Shown here: piece by piece, positions 50,108 through 59,357 of the stretch
How positions within the stretch are numbered: position 1 is the first letter of the stretch
Layout of the letters: every line of letters starts with the position of its first letter
Source: Cellulomonas sp. PhB150
GTDB lineage: Bacteria; Actinomycetota; Actinomycetes; Actinomycetales; Cellulomonadaceae
DNA: 64,000 nucleotides
Reading direction: 5' to 3'
Assembly (NCBI RefSeq): GCF_003755175.1
Contig: NZ_RKHX01000001.1
Coordinates: forward strand, 310,001-374,000
The notes under the pieces: model-generated
Told to the model about the DNA's origin: nothing
Seen by the model: the letters and a program-made list of their open reading frames with translations, nothing else
The model's database searches: none
Translations under genes and position numbers: made by a program

Positions 50108-51481
50108 TCAGCTGTCGAGGATCCCGCGGATGCGCTCGAGACGCTCGCCGAGCTGCCGCTCGAACCCGCGGTCGGTCGGCTCGTAGTAGCGCGCACCCTC
50201 CAGCTCGTCCGGCAGGTACTGCTGCGCGGCCACGCCGGTGGGCTCGTCGTGCGAGTAGACGTAGCCCTGCCCGTGGCCCAGCGACTCGGCGCCCGCGTAG
50301 TGCGCGTCGCGCAGGTGCGCCGGCACCGAGCCGATCCGGCCAGCGCGCACGTCGGCCATCGCGGCGTTGATGCCGTTGTACGAGCGGTTCGACTTGGGGG
50401 CGGTCGCGACGTGCACGACGGCCTCGGCCAGGATGATCCGCCCCTCGGGCATGCCGATCAGCTGGACGGCCTGCGCGGCGGCCACGGCGGTCTGCAGCGC
50501 GGACGGGTCGGCCATCCCCACGTCCTCCGCCGCGGCGATGACCACGCGCCGCGCGATGAAGCGCGGGTCCTCCCCCGCCGCGATCATCCGCGCCAGGTAG
50601 TGCAGCGCCGCGTCGACGTCCGAGCCGCGCATGGACTTGATGAAGGCGCTGATCACGTCGTAGTGCTGGTCGCCGTCGCGGTCATACCGGACCGCCGCGA
50701 CGTCGATCGCGCGCTCGACCGTCTCGAGGTCGACCAGCGCGGGGGTGTCGTCGCCGCGCTCGTCGGCCGCCGAGAGCGCCGAGCCAGCGGCCGCCTCGAG
50801 GATCGTCAGAGCCTTGCGCGCGTCTCCCCCGGCCAGGCGCAGCAGGTGCTCGAGCGCCTCGTCGCTCAGCGTGACCGCTCCGGCCAGGCCGCGCTCGTCG
50901 TCGACCGCGCGCCGGACGAGGGACGCGACGTCGTCGGTCGACAGCGGCTGGAGCGTCAGCAGCAGCGAGCGGGACAGCAGCGGCGAGTTCACGGAGAACG
51001 ACGGGTTCTCCGTGGTCGCGGCGACCAGCGTGACCCAGCGGTTCTCGACGCTGGGCAGCAGCGCGTCCTGCTGCGCCTTGGTGAAGCGGTGCACCTCGTC
51101 GATGAACAGGACCGTCTCGCCCGAGCTCGTCGCCAGGGCCCGGCGCGCGCCGTCGATCACGGCACGCACGTCCTTGACCCCGGCCGTGACGGCCGAGAGC
51201 TCGACGAACCGGCGGCCCGACGAGGACGCGATCAGGTACGCCAGCGTCGTCTTGCCCGTGCCCGGAGGACCCCACAGCACGACCGAGGACGGCGCCGCCC
51301 GGCGGCCCGCCTCGCCCGCGGGCTCGACCAGGCGCCGCAGCGGGGAGCCCGGCACGAGCAGGTGCCCCTGCCCCGCCACCTCGTCGAGCGAGCGAGGACG
51401 CATCCGGACCGCGAGGGGCGCGCCGGCGCCGACCGCGGGCAGGCCCGTGGAGGTCGAGGTCGCCGCGTCGAACAGGTCCAT
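50108..51481 (-). CDS. rarA: Replication-associated recombination protein RarA (MgsA)
   Basis: RarA is a clamp-loader-like AAA+ ATPase that acts at stalled forks. The 457-residue protein has [18 protein letters not shown] near 28, Walker [12 protein letters not shown] near 73, Walker [19 protein letters not shown] near 120, and the C-terminal tetramerisation region (about 320-430). The ATG at 51479-51481 was chosen as the start of the conserved MDLFDA segment; TACTCT lies 7 bases upstream and no ribosome site is seen. It is divergent from the MmpL gene. Confidence 0.94.
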   Translation of the reverse strand: MDLFDAATSTSTGLPAVGAGAPLAVRMRPRSLDEVAGQGHLLVPGSPLRRLVEPAGEAGRRAAPSSVVLWGPPGTGKTTLAYLIASSSGRRFVELSAVTAGVKDVRAVIDGARRALATSSGETVLFIDEVHRFTKAQQDALLPSVENRWVTLVAATTENPSFSVNSPLLSRSLLLTLQPLSTDDVASLVRRAVDDERGLAGAVTLSDEALEHLLRLAGGDARKALTILEAAAGSALSAADERGDDTPALVDLETVERAIDVAAVRYDRDGDQHYDVISAFIKSMRGSDVDAALHYLARMIAAGEDPRFIARRVVIAAAEDVGMADPSALQTAVAAAQAVQLIGMPEGRIILAEAVVHVATAPKSNRSYNGINAAMADVRAGRIGSVPAHLRDAHYAGAESLGHGQGYVYSHDEPTGVAAQQYLPDELEGARYYEPTDRGFERQLGERLERIRGILDS

Positions 51482-51488
51482 GGCGTGC

Positions 51489-51494
51489 AGAGTA
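51489..51494 (-). promoter_or_regulatory. Candidate -10 box of a leaderless rarA promoter
   Basis: TACTCT on the minus strand is followed by 7 bases and then the rarA ATG. Being the first gene after a divergent neighbour, rarA needs a promoter here. Confidence 0.4.
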
Positions 51495-51554
51495 CGTCCG
51501 CTCACCCACATGCTCATGCGTCGGGTGTGCGAGCACGCCCGTCCACCTGCGACG

Positions 51555-53798
51555 ATGGCCAGCGTGTTCGCCCGTCTCGGTCGCGTCGTCGCCCACCACC
51601 CCCGCCTGACCGTCGTCGTCTGGCTGGTGCTAGCCGTGCTCGGCTACTCCTTCGCGGCCGTCGGCGTGCACGGCGAGAGCCTGTTCGACCGCCTGACGAC
51701 CGGCGAGGCCACCGCCCCCGGCTCGGAGAGCGAGGAGGGCCGCGCGATCCTCGCGCAGGCCGACGAGGCCGGTGCGTCGCTCACCCTCATCCTGTCCGAC
51801 GTCGACCCCACGACGAAGGGCCTCGACGCCGCCCTCGACCCGGCTCGCACCGACCTGGTCGCGATCGACGGGGTCGCCTCGGTCGTCGACCCGGTCGCGC
51901 TGCCCGACGGGGTGGAGAACCCCGCGGCGGCTCCCCTCGTGGCGAAGGACGGGGACGGCTTCCTCGTCGTGGTCGAGCTCGCGCCCGGGCTCACCGACGC
52001 GAAGGAGAGCGCGGCGCTCGACGACGTCGAGGAACGCCTCGGCGAGATCCCCGCGGACCTGCGTCCGGTCGCCCCGGACGTCACCGGCGTGGTCGGCGGT
52101 ACCTCGCTCATCTACTCCGCGATCACGACCCAGGTCGAGACGGACCTGCGCACCGGCGAGGCCATCGCGCTGCCGATCGCCCTGCTCATCATGGTGCTGG
52201 TGTTCGGTGGGTTCCTCGCCGCCGCGATGCCGATGGCCGGCGCGTTCGCCTCGATCGCGGGCGGCCTGGCCGCGCTGCTGGGCCTGTCCTACGTGATGGA
52301 CCTCGACTCGTCGGTCGTCAACGTCGTGACCGTGCTCGGGCTCGGCCTGTCCATCGACTACGGCCTGCTCATCGTGTCCCGCTTCCGCGAGGAGCTGCAC
52401 CGGCTCGTCGACGCCGACGGCGGCCGCGCTGCACGTCGCCGGCGCGGCGACGGGCCCGTCGTCACGGCCATCGAGAACACGATGGCGACGGCGGGACGCA
52501 CCGTCGCGTTCTCGGCGCTGACCGTCGCGATCTCGATCGCCAGCCTGCTGGTCTTCTCCCCCGACATCCTGCGGGCCATCGGCGCCGCCGGGGTGGCCGT
52601 GGTCGTCGTGGCCGTCGCGACCGCGCTGACGCTCGTCCCCGCGCTCCTCGTGCTCACCGGCCGGCGGCTGTCGCGGCCCGGCGTGCTGTCACGCGTGCCC
52701 GGCCTGCAGCGGCTGCTCGCGGGAACCTCGGACGTCGTCGCGGAGGAGGGCCGGTTCTCCCGCCTGGCCGGTCGTGTCCAGCGCCACCCCTGGTGGGTCA
52801 TGGGCGGCTCGGTCGTCGTCCTGCTCACCCTGGCGCTCCCGCTGGCCCACCTCGAGCTGCGCAGCTCGACCACGCAGCTCCTGCCCACGGGCAGCACCCA
52901 GCGCGAGTTCGTCGAGACCCTCGCCGCGCAGTACCCGGCGTCCACGTCGCCCGCGATCACGGTCGTCGCCGAGACCTCCCTCGACGAGGCGACGGCCTGG
53001 GCCGACGAGATCGCCGCGGTGCCCGGGGTCGCGTCGGTCGACGCACCCACCCCGGTCGGCTCGTACGTCGCGATCGGCGTCCGCCCCGCGACGACGGACG
53101 GTGGCGACGCCGTGGCGCGCGACGCGGTCACCGCGATCCGCGACCTCGATCCCGGCTTCCCGACCTGGGTCACCGGTCAGGCCGCCTCGCAGATCGACTT
53201 CGCGGAGGCGCTGCGCGCGGGCGCGCCGTGGGCGGCCCTGATCGTCGGTCTCGCCACCTTCATCCTGCTGTTCCTCATGACCGGTTCCGTGGTGCTGCCG
53301 ATCAAGGCGCTCCTCACGAACCTGCTCTCGCTCGCCGCCTCGCTCGGCGTGCTGGTCTGGGCCTTCCAGGACGGCCACCTCGAGGGGCTGCTCAACTTCA
53401 CGTCGACCGGCGGCATCGAGACCTTCGTCATCGCGCTCGTGATCGCCTTCGCCTTCGGGCTCGCGATGGACTACGAGGTGTTCCTGCTGTCCCGGATCAA
53501 GGAGCTGCACGACCAGGGCTGCTCCGACAGCGAGGCCGTGCGCCTCGGGCTGCAGCGCTCCGGGCGGATCATCACCTCGGCCGCGGCGATCATCATCGTG
53601 GTCTTCGCCGGCTTCGTCGCCGGCCAGCTCCTGGTCATCAAGGAGGTGGGCTTCGCGCTCGCCGTCGCCGTGCTCATCGACGCGACGATCGTCCGGCTGC
53701 TGCTCGTGCCCGCCACCATGACGATCCTCGGCTCGGCCAACTGGTGGTCCCCGGCCTGGATGACCCGGATCTACGACCGGCTCGCGATCACGCACTGA
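51555..53798 (+). CDS. MmpL-family RND transporter
   Basis: A 747-residue membrane transporter with two halves of six helices, each half carrying an extracytoplasmic loop domain (about 40-190 and 430-560). The proton-relay Asp-Tyr pairs of MmpL proteins are present in both halves ([15 protein letters not shown] near 257 and [15 protein letters not shown] near 637). Such pumps export lipids or hydrophobic compounds. The substrate is not evident; no lipid synthesis gene is adjacent. The ATG at 51555 opens [12 protein letters not shown]; no strong ribosome site precedes it. It is divergent from rarA. Confidence 0.9.
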   Translation: MASVFARLGRVVAHHPRLTVVVWLVLAVLGYSFAAVGVHGESLFDRLTTGEATAPGSESEEGRAILAQADEAGASLTLILSDVDPTTKGLDAALDPARTDLVAIDGVASVVDPVALPDGVENPAAAPLVAKDGDGFLVVVELAPGLTDAKESAALDDVEERLGEIPADLRPVAPDVTGVVGGTSLIYSAITTQVETDLRTGEAIALPIALLIMVLVFGGFLAAAMPMAGAFASIAGGLAALLGLSYVMDLDSSVVNVVTVLGLGLSIDYGLLIVSRFREELHRLVDADGGRAARRRRGDGPVVTAIENTMATAGRTVAFSALTVAISIASLLVFSPDILRAIGAAGVAVVVVAVATALTLVPALLVLTGRRLSRPGVLSRVPGLQRLLAGTSDVVAEEGRFSRLAGRVQRHPWWVMGGSVVVLLTLALPLAHLELRSSTTQLLPTGSTQREFVETLAAQYPASTSPAITVVAETSLDEATAWADEIAAVPGVASVDAPTPVGSYVAIGVRPATTDGGDAVARDAVTAIRDLDPGFPTWVTGQAASQIDFAEALRAGAPWAALIVGLATFILLFLMTGSVVLPIKALLTNLLSLAASLGVLVWAFQDGHLEGLLNFTSTGGIETFVIALVIAFAFGLAMDYEVFLLSRIKELHDQGCSDSEAVRLGLQRSGRIITSAAAIIIVVFAGFVAGQLLVIKEVGFALAVAVLIDATIVRLLLVPATMTILGSANWWSPAWMTRIYDRLAITH

Positions 53799-53849
53799 TC
53801 ACCCGCCCGGCCCGCGCGGACGGGTGGCCCGAGTTGCTAGACAGGACAC

Positions 53850-54212
53850 GTGCCGCCGACCCTGCCCCACGACCCGCACCTCTACCGCCGCCTGCGGTGG
53901 CGGGCGCGCGCGTGGACGGTCGGGTTCGGCACCGTCCTGCTGCTGATGGTCGTCGACGTGGTCCAGCGCTATGGCTCCGACAGCGAGCAGGTCCGCAGGA
54001 GCGCGGCCTGGATCGCGTTCCAGGCCGGCCTGCTCGCAGTGGCCGCCGCCTTCGTGCTCCGGTTCCAGTGGACACGGTCGTACCGGGCGCGCCCGCACCG
54101 CCTGCACACCGACGAGAGCGACTGGGCATGGCGCGGCGTCCCCGAGATGGACGCGCCGCCACGGGAGCACCTGTCCCTCAACGGTGACGGGGTCCTGCCG
54201 CCGCGGTGGTGA
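53850..54212 (+). CDS. Small two-helix membrane protein of unknown function
   Basis: A 120-residue protein with two membrane helices (WTVGFGTVLLLMVVDVVQ, about 22-39, and AAWIAFQAGLLAVAAAFVL, about 51-69) followed by a charged C-terminal tail. The start is GTG with AGGA close upstream. It lies 51 bases after the MmpL gene in the same direction and ends at a bidirectional terminator. I do not recognise the family. A link to the transporter is possible but unsupported beyond position. Confidence 0.65.
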   Translation: MPPTLPHDPHLYRRLRWRARAWTVGFGTVLLLMVVDVVQRYGSDSEQVRRSAAWIAFQAGLLAVAAAFVLRFQWTRSYRARPHRLHTDESDWAWRGVPEMDAPPREHLSLNGDGVLPPRW

Positions 54213-54229
54213 GCCGCGTGCTGCGCGAC

Positions 54230-54269
54230 GACCGGCCCGCGAGCGTCAGCTGGCGCTAGCGGGCCGGTC
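54230..54269. terminator. Bidirectional terminator between the small membrane gene and aspS
   Basis: An 11-base-pair perfect stem (gaccggcccgc and its complement) encloses a further agcg/cgct stem. It lies between convergent genes, 17 bases after one stop and 6 bases after the other. Confidence 0.8.
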
Positions 54270-54275
54270 TGTGCG

Positions 54276-56054
54276 TCACTCCGCGGGTGCGGCCACCTTC
54301 GGCTTGGGCGTGAAGTCCACGCCGGCCTCGCGGCGCTGCTGCGCCGTGATGGGCGCGGGCGCCTGCGTGAGCGGGTCGTAGCCGCCGCCCGACTTCGGGA
54401 ACGCGATGACGTCGCGGATCGACTCCGCACCGGTGAGCAGGGCGACGATCCGGTCCCAGCCGAACGCGATCCCGCCGTGCGGCGGGGCGCCGAACTGGAA
54501 GGCGTCGAGCAGGAAGCCGAACTTCTCCTGCGCGTCCTCGGGGCCGATGCCCATGATGTCGAACACGCGCTCCTGCACGTCCCGGCGGTGGATACGGATC
54601 GAGCCGCCGCCGATCTCGTTGCCGTTGCAGACGATGTCGTACGCGTACGCCAGGGCCGCGCCCGGGTCGCTCTCGAAGGTGTCGATCCACTCGGGCGTGG
54701 GCGAGGTGAACGCGTGGTGCACGGCCGTCCAGGCACCGGAGCCGACCGCGACGTCGTCGTCCTCGCCCGTGGGCTTGAACAGCGGCGCGTCGACGACCCA
54801 CACGAACGACCACTCGCTCTCGTCGATCAGCCCGCCGCGGCGGCCGATCTCCAGGCGCGCCGCACCGAGCAGCCCGCGGGCCGCCGTCACGCCGCCGGCC
54901 GCGAAGAAGATCGCGTCGCCAGGGCTCGCGCCGGTGGCCGCGACCAGCCCGGCGCGCTCGTCGTCGGTGATGTTCTTGGCGACCGGGCCGCCGAGCTCGC
55001 CGTCCTCGCCGACCGTGACGTACGCGAGGCCCTTGGCGCCGCGCTGCTTGGCCCACTCCTGCCAGGCGTCGAACCCGCGGCGAGGCGTCGAAGCGCCACC
55101 CGGCTGCACGACGGCGCCGACGTACGGTGCCTGGAACACGCGGAACGGGGTGTCCTTGAAGTACTCGGTCAGCTCGACGAGCTCGAGGCCGAAGCGCAGG
55201 TCGGGCTTGTCCGAGCCGTAGCGGGCCATCGCCTCGTGGAACGTCATGCGGCGGATCGGCGTCGGGATCTCGACGTCGACGAGCTTCCAGAGCGCGACCA
55301 GGATCTGCTCGCCGAGGGCGATCACGTCGTCCTGCTCGACGAAGCTCATCTCGACGTCGAGCTGCGTGAACTCCGGCTGGCGGTCGGCGCGGAAGTCCTC
55401 GTCGCGGTAGCAGCGCGCGATCTGGTAGTACCGCTCGAGGCCGGCGACCATGAGCAGCTGCTTGAACAGCTGCGGCGACTGCGGCAGCGCGTACCAGCTG
55501 CCCGGGGCCAGGCGGGCGGGCACCAGGAAGTCGCGCGCGCCCTCGGGGGTGCTGCGCGTGAGGGTCGGGGTCTCGACCTCGACGAACTCCTGCGCGTCGA
55601 GCACGGCGCGCGCGGCGGCGTTCGCCTGGGCGCGCAGCCGGATCGCCCGCGCGGGCGCGGGCCGGCGCAGGTCGAGGTAGCGGTACTTGAGGCGCGCCTC
55701 CTCGCCCACGGGCTCGTCGAGCGAGGACGAGACCTGGAACGGCAGCGGCGCGGCCTCGTTGAGGACGACCACGTCGGTCGCGACGAGCTCGACCTCGCCG
55801 GTCGCGAGGTTCGCGTTCTCGTTGCCCGCGGGCCGACGACCGATCTCGCCGGTCACCTGCAGGACGTACTCCGCGCGCAGGCCGTGCGCGACGGCCTCGT
55901 CGCGGATGACCACCTGGGCGATGCCCGAGGCGTCACGCAGGTCCACGAACGCCACGCCGCCGTGATCGCGCCGGCGGTCCACCCAGCCCGTGAGGGTGAC
56001 GGTGGTGCCGATGTGCTCGGCTCGCAGGGAGCCGGCGGTGTGGGTGCGGAGCAC
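54276..56054 (-). CDS. aspS: Aspartyl-tRNA synthetase
   Basis: AspRS charges tRNA-Asp. The 592-residue bacterial-type enzyme has the anticodon-binding OB fold ([20 protein letters not shown] near 20), the class II core with [20 protein letters not shown] near 170 and [19 protein letters not shown] near 218, the bacterial GAD insertion (about 290-420), and the ATP motif 3 region [14 protein letters not shown] near 540. The GTG start has GAAGGA 7 bases upstream; TAGGAT further upstream may be its -10. Whether it is discriminating cannot be told by eye. Confidence 0.96.
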   Translation of the reverse strand: MLRTHTAGSLRAEHIGTTVTLTGWVDRRRDHGGVAFVDLRDASGIAQVVIRDEAVAHGLRAEYVLQVTGEIGRRPAGNENANLATGEVELVATDVVVLNEAAPLPFQVSSSLDEPVGEEARLKYRYLDLRRPAPARAIRLRAQANAAARAVLDAQEFVEVETPTLTRSTPEGARDFLVPARLAPGSWYALPQSPQLFKQLLMVAGLERYYQIARCYRDEDFRADRQPEFTQLDVEMSFVEQDDVIALGEQILVALWKLVDVEIPTPIRRMTFHEAMARYGSDKPDLRFGLELVELTEYFKDTPFRVFQAPYVGAVVQPGGASTPRRGFDAWQEWAKQRGAKGLAYVTVGEDGELGGPVAKNITDDERAGLVAATGASPGDAIFFAAGGVTAARGLLGAARLEIGRRGGLIDESEWSFVWVVDAPLFKPTGEDDDVAVGSGAWTAVHHAFTSPTPEWIDTFESDPGAALAYAYDIVCNGNEIGGGSIRIHRRDVQERVFDIMGIGPEDAQEKFGFLLDAFQFGAPPHGGIAFGWDRIVALLTGAESIRDVIAFPKSGGGYDPLTQAPAPITAQQRREAGVDFTPKPKVAAPAE

Positions 56055-56123
56055 AGCGAAGTCCTTCGGTCAGGGGTTGTGGCCGCAACGATCCTAGTCG
56101 TCGGACCCGGGTGGCCGACGCGC

Positions 56124-57005
56124 TCAGGAGCCCGACGTGACGATCGACTGGATCTCGGCGACGGGGACCGCGCGCCGCTCCCACGGTGACTGCAGCACCG
56201 TCGGAAGTCCCGCGAGGTCCAGCGGCGCGCCGTCGTTCTCGAAGCGCACGTCGTAGACGAGGCGCATCCGGGCCGGGTAGCCGGGCGACGACCGCGGGTA
56301 GTCGACCGAGCACTCGTCGGACTCGGTCGTCGTCCACGCGCACGTCCGCACGCCCCGCCCGTCGCCGGGGTCGACCTCGAGGTGCGCAGGCTGCGCGATG
56401 GCGACGACGCCACCCGCCGACGAGCCGGTGAGCGTCCCGGCCGATCCGGTGTCCGCCCAGAACCACGTGGGGAACCCGACGACGGTGCGCCCCGGCGGGT
56501 TGAACGCGACCGAGAAGGCGGGGGTCTGCAGCGCGCCGAACGCCTGCTGCGCGAGCTCCTCGAGGCTCGGCCCCTGGTCCTCGGGCTGGTACCAGCTCCA
56601 GCCGTAGTCGGTGTCGCCGGCCGCCGTGGTGCACCACTTGAACGTGTAGATGTAGTCGGGCCCGGGTCGGTCGTCCTCGGGCCAGTCGGCCTCGTCGAGG
56701 TGGGACGGGTTGTTGACGGCGCAGGCGGTCGTGCCGACGCAGAAGACGTAGTCGCCGACGCCGTCGACGACGCTCTTGTCGCACTTCTCGGGCGCGGGCG
56801 CTCCCCCGCCGCCACCGCCCCCGGTCTCGTCGCCGCCGCTCTCGTCGCCGGGGCACACCGTCTCGTACGTCATCTTGCCGTCGACGACGCCGGCCTCGAC
56901 GAGGGAGCAGCCCTCGGCTGCCGTAGCCGCGGGCATGGGCAGGACCAGTGCGAGCCCGACGAGCGCCGTCAGCGCCGACGCCAGGGCTCGGTGCAGCGTC
57001 AGCAC
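56124..57005 (-). CDS. Secreted protein with PTWxWxD motif (module copy A)
   Basis: A 293-residue exported protein. The signal peptide (LHRALASALTALVGLALVLP) probably ends near ATA-AEG at residue 30; a Gly/Pro-rich linker follows (GGGGGGGAPAP). The C-terminal half holds NPPGRTVVGFPTWFWAD near 180 and ends PVAEIQSIVTSGS. The same NP...VG-PTW-W-D motif and C terminus occur in the protein at 59358-60377, so the two are paralogues. The GTG start overlaps the upstream lipoprotein stop by 7 bases (GTGCTGA). Homologues in actinobacteria are sometimes loosely called ATP/GTP-binding, for which I see no motif. Confidence 0.8.
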   Translation of the reverse strand: MLTLHRALASALTALVGLALVLPMPAATAAEGCSLVEAGVVDGKMTYETVCPGDESGGDETGGGGGGGAPAPEKCDKSVVDGVGDYVFCVGTTACAVNNPSHLDEADWPEDDRPGPDYIYTFKWCTTAAGDTDYGWSWYQPEDQGPSLEELAQQAFGALQTPAFSVAFNPPGRTVVGFPTWFWADTGSAGTLTGSSAGGVVAIAQPAHLEVDPGDGRGVRTCAWTTTESDECSVDYPRSSPGYPARMRLVYDVRFENDGAPLDLAGLPTVLQSPWERRAVPVAEIQSIVTSGS

Positions 57006-57544
57006 GTCAGCGTCACGTCCTTGTCCGGCACGGTGGCGGTGACCGTCCACGCGTCGTCGGCGAGCGTGAGATCCCAGCCGGTGGGAAGCGGACCGTACTC
57101 CGTCGCGAGCTTCTGGTCCTCGTACACACCCACCCAGCCGTCCTGGTTCATGCAGACCTCGTACCGCGCGGTGGTGCCGTCGACGGTGATCGTGGGCTCG
57201 CCGAGCGTCGGGTGGCCCTCGCGATGGATGCCCTGGTCGACAAGATCCTTCACCCGGGCGGACTCCTCCTTGGCGACGGCGTCGGACGCGATCCCGAACA
57301 TCGGCGCGGGGTCGACCTGGCCCTCGTTCTCCATGGACGCCATCGCCGCGACGTACTTCTCGACGACCTCGGCGACGGCCGCCTCGGCCTGGGCGTCGTC
57401 GGCGGTGGGGGTCGGTGTGGCACTCGTCGTCGGGCTCGCGGACGGCGCGTCGGCTGGCTCCGGGTCCGACGAGCAGCCCGCCAGGAGCACGACGAGGACG
57501 CCGCCGGCTGCGGCGGGTCGGACGAGGCTCGAGGTGAGATGCAC
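56999..57544 (-). CDS. Lipoprotein, NTF2-like region likely (module copy A)
   Basis: A 181-residue lipoprotein: signal peptide followed by lipobox LLAGC near residue 23, a Ser/Thr/Pro-rich linker to about 45, then an alpha/beta region (VAEVVEKYVAAMASM...). The protein ends in a single Cys right before the stop, as does its counterpart at 60371-61000. The GTG start has TAGCCT 7 bases upstream and no ribosome site, suggesting a leaderless transcript. The NTF2-like fold is inferred from length and helix-strand pattern only. It is coupled to the secreted protein downstream. Confidence 0.75.
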   Translation of the reverse strand: MHLTSSLVRPAAAGGVLVVLLAGCSSDPEPADAPSASPTTSATPTPTADDAQAEAAVAEVVEKYVAAMASMENEGQVDPAPMFGIASDAVAKEESARVKDLVDQGIHREGHPTLGEPTITVDGTTARYEVCMNQDGWVGVYEDQKLATEYGPLPTGWDLTLADDAWTVTATVPDKDVTLTC

Positions 57545-57551
57545 GCCAGCG

Positions 57552-57557
57552 AGGCTA
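57552..57557 (-). promoter_or_regulatory. Candidate -10 box for lipoprotein module A
   Basis: TAGCCT on the minus strand, 7 bases before the lipoprotein GTG, no Shine-Dalgarno. It would give a leaderless two-gene message. Confidence 0.35.
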
Positions 57558-57601
57558 GGTGATCGTCGTCCGGCGATCGAGCCGAGCCGGTGTGCCCTTC
57601 G

Positions 57602-58219
57602 CTACAGCGGCAGCCTGATCGTCGTGCTGACGCGCGTCACCGACGGCCGCGGCGGGACCGACGAGAAGCCGAACGCGACCGGGGGCTCGACGGGTGTGAG
57701 CGCCCCGCACGGGACACCCGCCCACGAGGCGTCGACCGCCGCGACCGCGTGCTGGTCCGAGGCCGCATACGTCTCGACGCGGCCTCCGCCCGCCGACCCC
57801 CGGGTCCGCACGCCGGGCAGCGCGAACCGAGCGACCGGGTCCACAGCGGCGGCGAACCACTCCGCCGAGGCCAACGGTCCCGGGACCGTCGCCAGCAGCC
57901 GGCCGACGGCTGTCCGCGGGCCGATCGACAGCTCGGCGTCGAGCGGCCCGGCGGTGACGCGCCACGTTCGCGCCACGGCGTCGGTCGTGACCCGCACGTC
58001 CACGAGGTGCACCGCGTCGAACGCGTAGGTCGCGGACACCTCGTCGGCGACGTCCGCCCGCGGCGCCAGCAGGATCCGCGTGCCGGACTCGTCCTCAACC
58101 ATCACGTCGGCGAAGCTCCCGTACGGCGAGGACAGCCACCGGCCGACGACGAACCGACGACCGCTCGCCGTGCCGAGGCCGGCGATGTGGCCGCGGTAGA
58201 CGTCGACTCGCTCGGGCAC
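57602..58219 (-). CDS. Conserved-looking cytoplasmic protein of unknown function
   Basis: A 205-residue protein without signal peptide or membrane helix. The first half is strand-rich (RRFVVGRWLSSPYGSFADVM, TRILLAPRADVADEV, YAFDAVHLVDVRV) and the end is RPSVTRVSTTIRLPL. I do not recognise the family. The GTG start has TAGCGT 6 bases upstream (58226-58231) and no ribosome site. It lies between lipoprotein module A and the radical SAM gene, all on the minus strand. Confidence 0.65.
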   Translation of the reverse strand: MPERVDVYRGHIAGLGTASGRRFVVGRWLSSPYGSFADVMVEDESGTRILLAPRADVADEVSATYAFDAVHLVDVRVTTDAVARTWRVTAGPLDAELSIGPRTAVGRLLATVPGPLASAEWFAAAVDPVARFALPGVRTRGSAGGGRVETYAASDQHAVAAVDASWAGVPCGALTPVEPPVAFGFSSVPPRPSVTRVSTTIRLPL

Positions 58220-58263
58220 CCGGCCACGCTAGGCGCCGCTCCCCCGCCGCGCACGCGGCCGCC

Positions 58264-59310
58264 TCAGAACAGCGCCGGCTGCAGCACGGTCGTCTCCGAC
58301 GGCGCCACCTGCGGCACGGGCATGCTGCCCTCCGGGTAGGTCCCCTCGCGGTCGAACCGGTGGCCGCCGCCGTCGCCCAGCCCGTGCTTGGCGACGAGTG
58401 GCCGGACGCGCTCGTCGAGCCACCGGGCGTACTCGCGCGGCGCGTACGCCCCGGAGCCGTACAGCGAGCGGTACTTCGCGACGAGGTCCGGTCGGTGCTC
58501 CTCCAACCAGGCGTGGAACAGCGGCTTGACGGGCCCGCGCAGGTGCAGCGGGAGGACCGTCACACCGGTGGCGCCCGCCTCGCTCAGCTGGCCGAGCAGC
58601 GCGTCCAGCTCGTCGCGACCGTCCGTCAGCCAGGGCAGCACGGGGGCGACCATGACGCCGCACGGCAGGCCCGCGTCGCGGACCGCGCGGATCAGGTCGA
58701 GCCGTGCGCGCGGGGTCGGCGTGCCCGGCTCCATCGCCTGCTGCAGGCCCTCGTCACCGATCGCGAGCGAGACGCCGATGCCGACCGGGACGTGCTCGGC
58801 CGCCGAGGCCAGCAGCGCGAGGTCTCGCCGCAGCAGCGTCCCCTTGGTCAGGATCGACAACGGCGTGCGGGCCTCGACGAGCGCCTCGACGATCCCCGGC
58901 ATGAACGCGTACCGTCCCTCGGCCCGCTGGTACGGGTCGGTGTTGGTGCCGAGCGCCACGGCCTGCCTGTCCCACGACCTGCGGGCCAGCTCCGCGCGCA
59001 GCACCTCGACGACGTTCGTCTTGACGACCACCTGCGTCTCGAAGTCACGACCGGCGTCGAGCTCGAGGTACTCGTGCGTCGGGCGCGCGAAGCAGTAGAC
59101 GCACGCGTGCGTGCAGCCGCGGAACGGGTTGACGGTCCACCGGAACGGCATCGAGGACGCCTCGGGAACCTTGTTCAGCGCGCTGCGTGCCAGCACCTCG
59201 TGGAACGTGATCCCGGCGAACTCCGGCGTGCGCACGCTGCAGACGAGCCCGCGCATCCCGAGCCCGGGGAGCACTGCGTCGTCGTCGCCTCGCTGGTCGT
59301 CCCATCGCAT
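58264..59310 (-). CDS. Rv2578c-family radical SAM protein
   Basis: A 348-residue radical SAM enzyme resembling SplB/Rv2578c. The cluster motif CTHACVYC near residue 67 supplies three Cys for the 4Fe-4S cluster; NPFRGC precedes it and KTNVVEVLRAEL, ALGTNTDPYQRAEGRY and ILTKGTLLRRDL follow, all conserved in the family. The substrate is unknown; a relation to spore photoproduct lyase suggests DNA or nucleotide chemistry. The ATG at 59308-59310 gives the family start MRWDDQ. A perfect SOS-box palindrome lies 8 bases upstream, so the gene is probably LexA-controlled. Confidence 0.9.
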   Translation of the reverse strand: MRWDDQRGDDDAVLPGLGMRGLVCSVRTPEFAGITFHEVLARSALNKVPEASSMPFRWTVNPFRGCTHACVYCFARPTHEYLELDAGRDFETQVVVKTNVVEVLRAELARRSWDRQAVALGTNTDPYQRAEGRYAFMPGIVEALVEARTPLSILTKGTLLRRDLALLASAAEHVPVGIGVSLAIGDEGLQQAMEPGTPTPRARLDLIRAVRDAGLPCGVMVAPVLPWLTDGRDELDALLGQLSEAGATGVTVLPLHLRGPVKPLFHAWLEEHRPDLVAKYRSLYGSGAYAPREYARWLDERVRPLVAKHGLGDGGGHRFDREGTYPEGSMPVPQVAPSETTVLQPALF

Positions 59311-59318
59311 CCTTCATG

Positions 59319-59332
59319 CGAACACCTGTTCG
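59319..59332 (-). promoter_or_regulatory. LexA (SOS) box upstream of the radical SAM gene
   Basis: CGAACACCTGTTCG is a perfect palindromic match to the Gram-positive SOS box (GAAC-N4-GTTC with flanking C and G). It sits just ahead of the radical SAM start, where LexA would block transcription until DNA damage. Confidence 0.8.
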
Positions 59333-59357
59333 AAGCGGTGTCAACCGACGCGCCGCG

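Noticed and set aside
50015..54187. 1390-codon open frame on the plus strand
   Set aside because: It crosses rarA, the MmpL gene and the small membrane gene out of frame, and its translation is a low-complexity Arg/Pro/Gly sequence.
56124..57005. ATP/GTP-binding protein annotation for the secreted PTWxWxD proteins
   Set aside because: No Walker A or other nucleotide-binding motif can be seen and the proteins are exported.
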